Of a DNA stretch of 64,000 bases, positions 46,664 through 56,914 are shown one piece after another (within the stretch, counting starts at the first letter, position 1; the number at the start of each line of letters is the position of its first letter). A program made the translations under genes and the position numbers. The DNA is from Massilia rubra. Its GTDB lineage: Bacteria > Pseudomonadota > Gammaproteobacteria > Burkholderiales > Burkholderiaceae_D. Below the pieces are notes generated by a model. The model was not told where the DNA came from. It ran no database searches and saw only the letters and a program-made list of their open reading frames with translations. The stretch is from assembly GCF_011682065.1 (NCBI RefSeq), contig NZ_VUYU01000014.1, positions 62,001 through 126,000 of the forward strand, written 5' to 3'.

Positions 46664-46699
46664 ATTATAGCGGTTTGATTCCATTCAGGCAATGGTGCT

Positions 46700-47524
46700 T
46701 TATGCTAAACGGCTGAACAAGATGGGCAAGGTCATTTCTGCGCCGGCTTCGATTTTGAGCGACATCAACTCGTCGGCGCGGGTTTTACCAAGGTTGACGG
46801 CGGCAATCGGCTTGCCGGTCTCGAACGCCATGCGACAGAATCGAAAGCCCGAATAGACCACCAGCGAGGAACCGATGACCAGCAGGGCGTCGGCGTCCGT
46901 CATCCGTTCGAGCGCATCGCGCGTCACGTCGGCGGGCACGCCGTCGCCGAAAAATACCACGTCGGGTTTGAGCGTACCGCCGCAATGCACGCAGTGAGGC
47001 AGGTGGAATTCGGCCAGCGCATCGGGTTCGAGGTGGGCGTCGCCGTCCGGCGCGGGCGTGGCCACGGCCCCGGCCAGCGCCGGATTGGCCTCGACCAGCT
47101 GCTCCTGCACAAAGCTGCGCGAAAAACCGGCGTGGCAGTCCAGGCACACCACCTTGTGGATGTTGCCGTGTAGTTCAAGGACATCGGCGCTGCCGGCGCG
47201 CTGGTGCAGGCCGTCGACGTTCTGGGTCATCAAAGCGCCCAGCCGTCCGGCCGCTTGCAAGCCCGCCAGCGCGACGTGGCCGGCGTTCGGCGCGGCGGCG
47301 GACAAGGCCGGATAGCCGACCATGCTGCGCGCCCAGTAGCGCTTGCGCACCGCCTCCATCTTGCGGAATTCCGGCCCCTGGACCGGCGTTTTACCGCGCC
47401 GCACGCCATCGCGGTCGCGGTAGTCGGGAATGCCCGAGGCGGTGCTCATGCCGGCGCCGCTCAAGACCAGGATGCGCCGGTGGCGCTCCACAAATGCCAC
47501 CAGCGCGTCGCCGTCAGCAGTCAT
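46700..47524 (-). CDS. Sir2-family NAD-dependent protein deacylase
   Basis: 274 residues from the ATG at 47524, whose start overlaps the upstream gene by 11 bases. The NAD-binding [15 protein letters not shown] is at the N-terminus, [12 protein letters not shown] follows, and the catalytic His is in [12 protein letters not shown]. Four zinc cysteines are in CLDC and CVHC, with a 40-residue insert between them. The class removes acyl groups from lysine using NAD. Its substrates are unknown. It is coupled to a PPC-domain gene. Confidence 0.93.
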   Translation of the reverse strand: MTADGDALVAFVERHRRILVLSGAGMSTASGIPDYRDRDGVRRGKTPVQGPEFRKMEAVRKRYWARSMVGYPALSAAAPNAGHVALAGLQAAGRLGALMTQNVDGLHQRAGSADVLELHGNIHKVVCLDCHAGFSRSFVQEQLVEANPALAGAVATPAPDGDAHLEPDALAEFHLPHCVHCGGTLKPDVVFFGDGVPADVTRDALERMTDADALLVIGSSLVVYSGFRFCRMAFETGKPIAAVNLGKTRADELMSLKIEAGAEMTLPILFSRLA

Positions 47525-47915
47525 GCGAATGCACCACCAGTTCATCGAAGCCGGATGCGGCGTCGGGCGCGCGCGCAAAGCGGTGGCCGGGCAGCAGGGC
47601 GATCAGGATTTCGGCCGTGGTGCGGATGGTGCAGCCGGCCAGCACGTGGCCGCCCAGCACGCGCCCGGCGGCATCGGCCAGCGCCATGTGCAGGTGCGGG
47701 CCGTCCGGCGAGAGCGAGCCGGCCAGGGTGAGGATTTCGATGTCGCCTTGCAGATCTGTCGCCTCAAGCGCCCCGGCCAGGCGCAGGCGCGCGCCGCGCA
47801 GGCTGCCGATGCCCTGCAAGACGAAGCCGGCCTGCGCGCCTTGTTCGGCCAGCACGCCGGCCAGGGCCGCGCGCAAGTCCTGCCCCGGCGTGAGTCTGAG
47901 AGGAAGTGTCTTCAT
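47514..47915 (-). CDS. PPC/PCC-domain protein (DUF296)
   Basis: 133 residues. The fold is the single-domain PPC type seen in plant AT-hook proteins and bacterial homologues, with the metal-site signature GPHLHMALAD. It lacks an AT-hook. Bacterial members form trimers and their role is unclear; a link with DNA or metabolism has been suggested for plant proteins only. Its 3' end overlaps the Sir2 gene by 11 bases, so the two are translated together. Confidence 0.85.
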   Translation of the reverse strand: MKTLPLRLTPGQDLRAALAGVLAEQGAQAGFVLQGIGSLRGARLRLAGALEATDLQGDIEILTLAGSLSPDGPHLHMALADAAGRVLGGHVLAGCTIRTTAEILIALLPGHRFARAPDAASGFDELVVHSHDC

Positions 47916-47925
47916 GAACCTGATT

Positions 47926-48831
47926 CTACCCGGCCTTGCGGCGCGACGAGAACACGATCCCGCCCACGATCAGCGCAAACGCGACACCGTGGTACAGGTG
48001 CGGCAGTTCGCCCAGGAAGGCCGACGACATCATGGCCGCGAACAGCGGGGTCAGGTTGGTGAAGAAGGCGCCCACGCTCGGTCCGGCGCGCTGCACGCCC
48101 GCGCCCCAGCAGCGGAAGGCGATGATGGCCGGGCCGATGGCGACATACATCAGGGCCGCGCAAACGGTCCAGCTCCAGTGGATGGCTACTGCGCCGCCGG
48201 CCCATTCGACGCCGGCGAACAGGCCCGACCACATGACGCCGTAGATGACCTGGGCCAGCAGAAAGGCGGCCCAGTCGGCGCGCACGGCGGGCGGATCTTT
48301 TTGCTGCGTCAGCAGCCAGCTGTAGAAGGACCAGGCGATGGTCGCCAGGATCATGTACAGGTCGCCGGCGACGAGGCGCATGGCGGCCAGCTGGTTCCAG
48401 TCGCCCCGGCACAGCACCACCAGCACGCCGACGATCGACATGGCCGCGCCGATGACTTGCTGGCGCCCGACCTTGACGCCGAAGAACAGTGCGCCGATGG
48501 CCAGCATCCAGACCGGCATGCCGGCGGCGACCAGGGTGACATTGATCGGGGTGGAGCTTTGCAGGGCCAGGTACTGGAGCGAGTTATACAGGCCGATGCC
48601 GAGCAGGCCGAGGAGGGCGAAGCGGCGCCAGTTGCCGCGCAGGGCATCGCTGGCGAACAGGCGACGGCCCAGCGGCAGCAGGATCAGCATGGCGATCGAC
48701 CAGCGCAGCAGGTTGAGCGTCATCGGCGGCACCGCCTCGCGCACCAGGCGCCCGACGATGGCGTTGCCTGCCCACAGAAGCGGGGGCAGGGTCAGCAAAC
48801 CGATGGTGGAGGGGGACAGTTTTTGGTTCAT
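47926..48831 (-). CDS. DMT/EamA family transporter
   Basis: 301 residues, ten hydrophobic helices in two EamA repeats (first around GLLTLPPLLWAGNAIVGRLV, second around LYMILATIAWSFYSWLLTQQ). The family exports or imports metabolites such as amino acids and purines; the substrate cannot be told. It ends 11 bases before the PPC gene on the same strand. Its upstream region is the palindromic repeat at 48838-48926. Confidence 0.9.
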   Translation of the reverse strand: MNQKLSPSTIGLLTLPPLLWAGNAIVGRLVREAVPPMTLNLLRWSIAMLILLPLGRRLFASDALRGNWRRFALLGLLGIGLYNSLQYLALQSSTPINVTLVAAGMPVWMLAIGALFFGVKVGRQQVIGAAMSIVGVLVVLCRGDWNQLAAMRLVAGDLYMILATIAWSFYSWLLTQQKDPPAVRADWAAFLLAQVIYGVMWSGLFAGVEWAGGAVAIHWSWTVCAALMYVAIGPAIIAFRCWGAGVQRAGPSVGAFFTNLTPLFAAMMSSAFLGELPHLYHGVAFALIVGGIVFSSRRKAG

Positions 48832-48837
48832 GAGCTA

Positions 48838-48926
48838 CCGTCGTTCCCGCGCAGGCGGGAACCCAAGTTCGACGAGCCATCGAAAACTCACCGTAACTTG
48901 GATTCCCGCCTGCGCGGGAACGACGT
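48838..48926. repeat. REP/BIME-type inverted repeat, copy C
   Basis: Left arm 48838-48869 and right arm 48895-48926 match with one internal difference (AACCC versus AATCC type change). The core is GTCGTTCCCGCGCAGGCGGG. It fills the whole gap between the DMT transporter start and the stop codon of nadB, touching that stop, so the transporter must be read from a promoter upstream of or inside it. Confidence 0.9.
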
Positions 48927-50542
48927 TAACGGCGTGGAGGGGTGAGCACGCTCGGCAAGGCCTTCGGCAAGGTGTTCGGATAATCGCGGCTGAAATGCAG
49001 GCCACGACTCTCGCGCCTTGTCAGCGCGCTGTTGACGATCAGCGAGGCCACATCGACCAGGTTGCGCAGTTCCAGCAAATCGTGCGTGATGCGGAAGTTG
49101 CGGTAGTACTCGTCGATTTCTTCCTTGAGCAGCGCAATGCGGTGCTGGGCGCGTTCCAGGCGTTTGGTGGTGCGCACGATGCCGACGTAATTCCACATGA
49201 AGCGGCGCAGTTCGTCCCAGTTATGGGCGATCACGACTTCCTCGTCGGCGTTGGTGACGCGGCTTTCATCCCAGGCCGGCAGGTCGCGCGTTTCGCCTTT
49301 TGGCATGGCGGCGATTTCGTGCGCGCAGGCGCGGCCGACCACCAGGCATTCGAGCAGCGAATTGCTGGCCAGGCGGTTGGCGCCGTGCAGCCCGGTGCAG
49401 GCGGTTTCGCCGACCGCGTACAGGCCCGGTACGTCGGTGCGCCCGGCCAGGTCGGTGACGATGCCGCCGCAGGTGAAGTGAACCGCGGGCACCACCGGAA
49501 TCGGTTCCTTGGTGATGTCGATGCCCAGCTCCAGGCAGCGCGCGTAAATGGTCGGGAAGTGCTCCTTGAGGAATTCCGGCGACTGGTGGCTGATATCGAG
49601 ATTGACGTAATCGAGGCCGCGCTTTTTCATCTCGAAGTCGATGGCGCGCGCCACTACGTCGCGCGGGGCCAGTTCGCCACGCTCGTCATACATCGGCATG
49701 AAGCGCGTGCCGGCGGCGGCGCCCGCTTCCGGCGGCAGCTTGAGCAGGCCGCCTTCGCCGCGGATCGCTTCGGTGATCAGGAAGGACTTGGCGTACGGGT
49801 GATACAGGCAGGTCGGGTGGAACTGGATGAATTCCATGTTCGAGACGCGGCAGCCGGCGCGCCAGGCCATGGCGATGCCGTCGCCGGTCGCGGTGTCGGG
49901 GTTGGTCGTATACAAATACACCTTGCCGGCGCCGCCGGTGGCCAGCACCGTGTGCTCGGCTTCGAAGGTCAGCACCTGGCCGGTTTTTTCATCCTGCACG
50001 TACAGGCCGTAGCAATGCGGCTGGCCGGCGCTGGCGGCGGCCGGCTTCGGCCCTAGTTTATCGGAGGTGATCACGTCGATCGCGCAGTGCTGCTCGAACA
50101 GGCTGATATTCGGATGCGCGCGCACCTTTTGCTCGAGCGTGACCTGGACCGCGTGGCCGGTGGCGTCGGCCGCGTGAATGATGCGGCGCTGGCTGTGGCC
50201 ACCTTCGCGGGTCAGGTGAAAGCCCATTTCGGCGGTCGCGTCGCGCGTGAACGGCACGCCCTGGTCGATCAGCCATTCGATCGCTTCGCGCCCGTGTTCG
50301 ACGATGAAGCGGGTGGCCGCTTCGTCGCACAAGCCACCGCCGGCCACCAGGGTGTCGTCGATGTGCTGGGCGTGGCTGTCGCCCGAGTCGAGCACCGCGG
50401 CGATGCCGCCCTGGGCCCAGTTGCTGGCTCCGTCGAGCAGCGCCCGCTTGGAGATGATGGCCACGGTGCGCGTTTGCGCAAGATGCAGGGCAACCGACAG
50501 ACCGGCCAGTCCGCTGCCGACAATAGCGACGTCAAATTTCAT
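48926..50542 (-). CDS. nadB: L-aspartate oxidase
   Basis: 538 residues. It oxidises L-aspartate to iminoaspartate, the first step of NAD synthesis, with FAD. The binding motif is [14 protein letters not shown] at the N-terminus, followed by [16 protein letters not shown]. The substrate segments [20 protein letters not shown] and [20 protein letters not shown] match. It is placed 11 kb from nadA-nadC and on the opposite strand. The C-terminal helical domain ends in [16 protein letters not shown]. Confidence 0.95.
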   Translation of the reverse strand: MKFDVAIVGSGLAGLSVALHLAQTRTVAIISKRALLDGASNWAQGGIAAVLDSGDSHAQHIDDTLVAGGGLCDEAATRFIVEHGREAIEWLIDQGVPFTRDATAEMGFHLTREGGHSQRRIIHAADATGHAVQVTLEQKVRAHPNISLFEQHCAIDVITSDKLGPKPAAASAGQPHCYGLYVQDEKTGQVLTFEAEHTVLATGGAGKVYLYTTNPDTATGDGIAMAWRAGCRVSNMEFIQFHPTCLYHPYAKSFLITEAIRGEGGLLKLPPEAGAAAGTRFMPMYDERGELAPRDVVARAIDFEMKKRGLDYVNLDISHQSPEFLKEHFPTIYARCLELGIDITKEPIPVVPAVHFTCGGIVTDLAGRTDVPGLYAVGETACTGLHGANRLASNSLLECLVVGRACAHEIAAMPKGETRDLPAWDESRVTNADEEVVIAHNWDELRRFMWNYVGIVRTTKRLERAQHRIALLKEEIDEYYRNFRITHDLLELRNLVDVASLIVNSALTRRESRGLHFSRDYPNTLPKALPSVLTPPRR

Positions 50543-50725
50543 GTTGAGCGAGTAATAGGTATCGAAGCATCACTATAGTCTATTTGGCTGGACCGTGTCT
50601 GGCCTTCAAGAAATGCCCGGAAATGCTTGTTTCTAGTCAATACCTCTTGCGTGTCTGTAAGCGATTATTTACCACGCCGTGTCGTCTGGCATGGAGGCAA
50701 CAAGCATCGCTGGCATGGGGGAAGC

Positions 50726-52117
50726 GTGATCCGCATTTTCAGTCACTATGTATCCAAAATGGCGTTCGTGCTGTTGTTGCTCGAACTGTTGATGTTGCTC
50801 GCCTCAGCCAGCGTGGCCTCGGTGCTGTGGTTTTCGGACCAGCATGGCAATTTCAGGGCCGACAACCTGTACCTGTCCTCGCTGACGTTCGCGCTGGTGA
50901 TCATTTTCAGCATGAGCGCGCTCGGGATGTACCAGCATAGTTCGCGCGAGGGCATCCGCACCACCTTGATCCGCATCATGCCCTCGTTTGCATTGGGCTT
51001 CGGGCTGCTGTCCGCCCTGATCGCGGTGCGCCCGGAGTTCTACTTCGGGCGCGGCATCAGCAGTGTGATCTTCGCCATCGGCGCCACCGCCGTGGTGCTC
51101 ACGCGCCTGGTGGTGTTCAAGTCGGCCGAATCGGCGCTGCTCGAAGCGCGCCTGATCTTTGTCGGCAGCGGCCCGCTGGCGCGCGAATGCATGGACCTGG
51201 CGCACAGCAAGATCGGCTTTCATCAGTTCAGCGTGGTCGGCTGCGTGCCGATCGCCGGCGAAGACAGTTGCGTGCCGGCCTCGCAGCTGCTGCCGGTGGG
51301 CGAGTCGCTGCTGTCGATGGCGCGCCGCTACGAAGCGCGCGAACTGGTGGTGACGGTGACTAACCGGCGCAGCAAGGAGTTCCCGGTGCGCGAGCTGCTG
51401 GCCTGCGCGCTCGGCGGCGTGCGCGTGACCGACGCGGCCACCTTTTTCGAGCGCGAAGCGTGCCAGATCCGGCTCGATTCGCTGCAGCCGAGCTACCTCA
51501 TTTTCGGCGGCGGTTTCGACCAGAGCTTCTGGCGCGCCAGCGTCAAGCGCAGCTTCGACCTGGTCGCCAGCGGCTTGATCACCATGGTCTCGCTGCCGCT
51601 GATGCTGGTGGCCGCCGCCGCCATCGTGTTCGAGGACGGCGGGCCGGTGTTCTACCAGCAGGAGCGGGTCGGCAAGGATGGCGCGATCTTCAATGTGCTC
51701 AAGTTCCGCAGCATGCGCAAGAACGCCGAGGCCCCTGGCGTGCCTACCTGGGCCGCCGCCAACGATCCGCGCGTCACCCGGGTCGGCCATTACCTGCGCA
51801 TGTTGCGCATCGACGAGCTGCCGCAAATGCTCAACGTCTTCAAGGGCGAGATGAGTTTCGTCGGCCCGCGCCCGGAACGCGCGTTCTTCGTCGACCAGCT
51901 GGCGCGCGATATCCCTTACTACAACGTACGCCACAGCATCAAGCCGGGCGTGACCGGCCTGGCCCAGGTGCGCTATCAGTACGGCGCCTCGGTCGAAGAC
52001 GCGATCCAGAAACTGCAATACGACCTCTATTACGTCAAGAACAATAGCCTGTTCCTCGATCTGCTGATCCTGATCGATACGGTGCAGGTGGTTTTGCTGG
52101 GCAAGGGAAGCCGCTGA
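50726..52117 (+). CDS. EpsB-type sugar transferase, PEP-CTERM/XrtA associated (TIGR03013-like)
   Basis: 463 residues from a GTG at 50726 with GGGGGAAGC upstream, giving MIRIFSHYVSKM as the family start. Four or five N-terminal hydrophobic helices and a CoA-binding-like domain precede a C-terminal bacterial sugar-transferase domain (KRSFDLVASGLITMVSLPLM; ERVGKDGAIFNVLKFRSM; GVTGLAQVRYQYG). It transfers the first sugar phosphate to undecaprenyl phosphate. An ATG at 50627 would add a poor leader. It is the first gene of the exosortase locus here. Confidence 0.93.
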   Translation: MIRIFSHYVSKMAFVLLLLELLMLLASASVASVLWFSDQHGNFRADNLYLSSLTFALVIIFSMSALGMYQHSSREGIRTTLIRIMPSFALGFGLLSALIAVRPEFYFGRGISSVIFAIGATAVVLTRLVVFKSAESALLEARLIFVGSGPLARECMDLAHSKIGFHQFSVVGCVPIAGEDSCVPASQLLPVGESLLSMARRYEARELVVTVTNRRSKEFPVRELLACALGGVRVTDAATFFEREACQIRLDSLQPSYLIFGGGFDQSFWRASVKRSFDLVASGLITMVSLPLMLVAAAAIVFEDGGPVFYQQERVGKDGAIFNVLKFRSMRKNAEAPGVPTWAAANDPRVTRVGHYLRMLRIDELPQMLNVFKGEMSFVGPRPERAFFVDQLARDIPYYNVRHSIKPGVTGLAQVRYQYGASVEDAIQKLQYDLYYVKNNSLFLDLLILIDTVQVVLLGKGSR

Positions 52118-52148
52118 AGGCGACCCATCTCTTACAAGGAGCTGCATC

Positions 52149-53504
<1,356 letters not shown>

Positions 53505-53519
53505 CGTTCCCCATCCGTA

Positions 53520-54203
53520 TCACCACGACGCGATCCAGTTCGCGCTGATCTCCGCCACTTCGTCACGCCACGCACGGCTGGCGAAGGTGCGGCCGGCGCC
53601 GGCGATGGTGACGCACTTGCAGCGCAGCTCGTGGCGCGCGACCAGGGCCGGCAACTGCTGCGCGGCCGGGTCGGCGCCGCCGAGGATCACCAGCGCCGCG
53701 CCGTCGAAGCCAACCAGTCCCGCCAGCACGCGCTGCGCCAGCGCGCCCGGCCCGGCTTCGGCTTCGGCTTCGGCTTCGCCCGCGCGCGGCGCCAGCCGGG
53801 GATTGAGCAGCACCACGCCCGAGACGCGCTGGTCGGCCTGGGCGTAGCGCAGGGCGGCCATGGCGGCGTCGCCCAAGCCCCACAGCACCAGTTCGCGCAT
53901 CTCGGGCACCTGGGCGAAGAAGGCGCGGGCGGCGGCATGCATGTCCTCGCCCACGGCGTCGAGGGAGCGCGCCTCGCCCTCGCTGTCGCCCATGCCGCGA
54001 TGGTCGAAGCGCAGCACCGGGATGCCGCGCCCGGCCAGCACCCGCGCCAGCAAGGTGAAATGGCGGTGATGGCCGATCCGGTATTGCGGGCCGCTGGTGA
54101 CGACCAGCACGCCGCGCGAGAGCGGGCGTTCGGGCAGGTCGAGGATGCCGATCAGGGAACTGCCCTGGCAGGTGAACTGCACGACGCGTTGTTCGGCAAA
54201 CAT
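53520..54203 (-). CDS. Exosortase A-associated hydrolase 1 (TIGR03100-like)
   Basis: 227 residues, shorter than the roughly 270 I recall for the family. The oxyanion-type segment SGPQYRIGHHRHFTLLARVL and RFDHRGMGDSEGE match. The nucleophile elbow reads LWGLGDAAMAAL, with Gly where a Ser or Cys would be expected, so catalysis is in doubt. The start ATG at 54203 overlaps the stop of the second hydrolase (TAATG). Its role in the exosortase system is not known. Confidence 0.85.
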   Translation of the reverse strand: MFAEQRVVQFTCQGSSLIGILDLPERPLSRGVLVVTSGPQYRIGHHRHFTLLARVLAGRGIPVLRFDHRGMGDSEGEARSLDAVGEDMHAAARAFFAQVPEMRELVLWGLGDAAMAALRYAQADQRVSGVVLLNPRLAPRAGEAEAEAEAGPGALAQRVLAGLVGFDGAALVILGGADPAAQQLPALVARHELRCKCVTIAGAGRTFASRAWRDEVAEISANWIASW

Positions 54204-55060
54204 TAGTCATCCCCCGTAAAGACTGCACTGGTGGCGGCCAGCAGGGCCGGGCACTCGGCGATGTCGTTGGGGCCCCAGAACGGCAGCCCCTCGAGCGCGT
54301 GGAAGTGCAGGGTGGTCCCGCGCGCGCTCCAGCGCCGCGCGATGCGCTCGGCGCTTGCGGCCAGGCGCGCCGGCGCCGGCGAGCCGCTGGCGAACCAGTG
54401 CACCTGGCAGGGCGGCAGCGGCAGCGCGGCGGCGTCGCAGGCGTCGATGGCGCACGCCAGCGGCGCGACCAGTTCGTAGCCGCCCACTTCGAGCATGCCG
54501 CGCGTGCCCAGCTCGGCGCGCAGTTGGCCGGTGGTGCCCAGCAGGGACGGATCGGCCAGGTCGGCGCTGCGCATGCGCGCGGCCAGGTCCTGGCGCAAAA
54601 ACTGGTTGATGCAGGTGCGCCCGTTGAGGAAAGGCTGCCACAGGATGACGCCGTCGACCGCCATGGTGCAGGCCGCGTCCAGGGCCAGCAGGCCGCCCAG
54701 GCGCAAGCCCCACAGGTGCATCGGGCCGCCGCCGGCGCGCTCGCTCAGCCAGGCGCCCGCGATGGCCAGGTCGCGCTTCCAGATGTCCCAGCGCGCCAGG
54801 CTGAGGTCGCCGCAACTGTCGCCGCAGCCGAACAGGTCGATCTGCAGCACCGCGTAGCCGGCCGCCGCGAACCGGCGCGCTTGCAAGGTGGCCATGCGGC
54901 GCGCCTTGTTCAGTTCGTCCGCGAAGGGATGCACGTACAGGATCGCCCCGCGCGCGCGTACCTGGGGCGCGGGCGCGTGATACAGGCTCAAACGCGTGCC
55001 GGGATCGACATCGAAAAAAAACGGATACACGCGCGGTAGCGGCAACAGGGGCGCATTCAT
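54203..55060 (-). CDS. Exosortase A-associated hydrolase 2 (TIGR03101-like)
   Basis: 285 residues from the ATG at 55060 with AGGAGAT upstream, a clear start. An alpha/beta fold with VHPFADELNKARRMATLQAR, QIDLFGCGDSCGDLSLARWD and LWGLRLGGLLALDAA. The last lacks a serine nucleophile, as I recall for this family. The ligand is unknown. It is transcribed divergently from the acyl-CoA ligase, 257 bases apart, and coupled to hydrolase 1. Confidence 0.85.
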   Translation of the reverse strand: MNAPLLPLPRVYPFFFDVDPGTRLSLYHAPAPQVRARGAILYVHPFADELNKARRMATLQARRFAAAGYAVLQIDLFGCGDSCGDLSLARWDIWKRDLAIAGAWLSERAGGGPMHLWGLRLGGLLALDAACTMAVDGVILWQPFLNGRTCINQFLRQDLAARMRSADLADPSLLGTTGQLRAELGTRGMLEVGGYELVAPLACAIDACDAAALPLPPCQVHWFASGSPAPARLAASAERIARRWSARGTTLHFHALEGLPFWGPNDIAECPALLAATSAVFTGDD

Positions 55061-55270
55061 GGTGTTCGGATCTCCTGTACGGTCCCCGGCAGCCGGTCGG
55101 GACCCAGTATTTCGGGCGCGCTGCGGTTGAAATGGTCGGTTCCCTCGCCCCGGTCGTGTCCGCGGAACCGGTTTCATTAAACACCCCGCAAATTGCGCGC
55201 CTCTTGAGCGCGCACAAGCTCAAGAGTGCCATGCGCTTGTTTGACCCGCGTCAAGGACAGCGTGGCCGTT

Positions 55271-55298
55271 TTTCTCAATCATTGATTCCATTGAGAAA
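55271..55298. promoter_or_regulatory. Inverted repeat in the leader of the acyl-CoA ligase
   Basis: TTTCTCAAT (55271-55279) faces ATTGAGAAA (55290-55298) across ten bases, 20 bases before the ATG at 55318. It could be an operator or an mRNA hairpin next to the ribosome site AGGAAAC. Confidence 0.5.
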
Positions 55299-55317
55299 CA
55301 ATTTATGAGGAAACTAT

Positions 55318-56889
55318 ATGGCCCAGCTTGTACACGAACTGATCACCGAGGCCGCGCGCCGCACGCCGCAGGCGCTGGCCTTGCGCTATCTCGACAACAG
55401 CCTTGGCTATGCCCAGCTGGCGCGCTGTATCGACGTGGCGGCGCAGGGCTTGCTGGGCCTGGGACTGGCGCGCGGCGAACGGGTCGCCGTGTTTCTCGAC
55501 AAATGCGAGGAGACGGTGCTGGCCCTGTTCGGCGCGGCCGCCGCCGGGCTGGTGTTCGTGCCGGTCAATCCCTTGCTGAAACCGGCCCAGGTCGGCCATC
55601 TGCTGCGCGACTGCGGCGCCCGCGTACTGCTCACCTCGCCGGGACGGCTGGCGGCGCTCGACCTGGAACTGGGCCAGTGCCCGGCGCTGCGCTGCGTGCT
55701 GCAGACCGGGCGCGAGGATGGCATGCTGCCCGGGCTGGGCGTGCTCGGCTGGGATGGCTGGATGCGGCGCGCCGCCGCCGCGCCCGTGCTCCCCGCGCAC
55801 CGGCGCATCGAGACCGACATCGCGGCGCTGCTGTACACCTCGGGCGAGAGCGGCGCGCCCAAGGGCGTGGTGATGTCGCACCGCAACCTTGTGGCGGGCG
55901 CGGCCAGTGCGGCCGCCGAGCTCGGGCACACGGCGCAAGACCGCATCCTGGCGCTTTTACCGCTCAGCCTGGCGTACGGCCTGAGCCAGCTGACCAGCGC
56001 GTTCGCGGCCGGCGCCGCCGTGGTGCTGATGAATCCGCTGTTGACGCGCGATATACCCGAGCTGGTGGCGTGCGAACGCATCACCGGCCTGGCCGCGCTG
56101 CCGCCCTTGTGGATCCAGCTGGCCGACTTGCACTGGAGCGCGCCGTGCAGCCTGCGTTACCTGACCAGTTCGGGCGGGGTGCTGCCGCGCGCGACCCTGG
56201 ACGCGCTGCGCCGGGGCCTGCCGCAGGCGCGCCTGTACCAGATGTTCGGGATGACCGAGGCGTTCCGCTCGACTTGCCTGGGGCCGGAGCAGCTCGCGCT
56301 GCGCCCGGATTCGATCGGCAAGGCCATTCCGAACGCCGAAGTGCTGGTGCTGCGGCCCGACGGCCAGCCGTGCGCACCGGGCGAGCCGGGCGAGCTGGTG
56401 CACCGCGGCCCGCTGGTGGCGCTCGGCTACTGGAACGACGCGGCGCGCACGGCCGAGCGCTTCCGCCCGCTGCCGTCCCGCGACGGGCTGCCGCTGGCGG
56501 AGCTGGCGTTGTGGTCGGGCGACACGGTGCGCATCGATGAGGAGGGGTTCTTGTACTTTATCGGGCGCAGCGACGAAACCATCAAGACCGGCGGCTACCG
56601 GGTCAGCCCGAGCGAGATCGAGGAAGTCCTGTACGCGACCGGGATGGTGGAGGAAGCGGCGGCGCTGGGGCTGGATCATCCGGTACTGGGACAGTCGATC
56701 GCGCTGGCGGTCACGGCGCGCTCGGGATGCCTGCTGGACCCGGCGGCGGTGCTGGCCGCCTGCCGCGCAAAATTGCCTTTCTACATGATGCCGCTGCTGG
56801 CGCAAGTGCGCGCGGCGGCCTTGCCGCGCAGTCCCGACGGCGCCTTCGACCGGCGCCTGCTGGCCGCGCAGATGGCGGGCGCGGCCTGA
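55318..56889 (+). CDS. Acyl-CoA ligase (AMP-forming), exosortase A-associated (TIGR03098-like)
   Basis: 523 residues with AGGAAAC before the ATG. The P-loop-like LLYTSGESGAPKGVVMSHRN (about 180-199), MFGMTEAF and ALGYWNDAART, and the hinge SDETIKTGGYRVSPSEIEEV show the ANL superfamily. It should adenylate a carboxylate and form a thioester with CoA or a carrier. The C-terminal catalytic lysine is in SPDGAFDRRL, where the usual PRNxxGKxxR reads PRSPDGAFDRRL, so the Lys is replaced by Phe; thioester formation may still occur but adenylation could be weak. It is part of the XrtA cluster. Confidence 0.9.
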   Translation: MAQLVHELITEAARRTPQALALRYLDNSLGYAQLARCIDVAAQGLLGLGLARGERVAVFLDKCEETVLALFGAAAAGLVFVPVNPLLKPAQVGHLLRDCGARVLLTSPGRLAALDLELGQCPALRCVLQTGREDGMLPGLGVLGWDGWMRRAAAAPVLPAHRRIETDIAALLYTSGESGAPKGVVMSHRNLVAGAASAAAELGHTAQDRILALLPLSLAYGLSQLTSAFAAGAAVVLMNPLLTRDIPELVACERITGLAALPPLWIQLADLHWSAPCSLRYLTSSGGVLPRATLDALRRGLPQARLYQMFGMTEAFRSTCLGPEQLALRPDSIGKAIPNAEVLVLRPDGQPCAPGEPGELVHRGPLVALGYWNDAARTAERFRPLPSRDGLPLAELALWSGDTVRIDEEGFLYFIGRSDETIKTGGYRVSPSEIEEVLYATGMVEEAAALGLDHPVLGQSIALAVTARSGCLLDPAAVLAACRAKLPFYMMPLLAQVRAAALPRSPDGAFDRRLLAAQMAGAA

Positions 56890-56914
56890 TTGGCGGGTAG
56901 CGCCGGCGCGCGCT

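Noticed and set aside
55061-55317. Sigma-54 promoter between hydrolase 2 and the acyl-CoA ligase, expected for PrsR control
   Set aside because: The best GG/GC candidate (TGGCAC on the minus strand near 55225-55235) has a spacing one base too short; no good -24/-12 pair was found on either strand.
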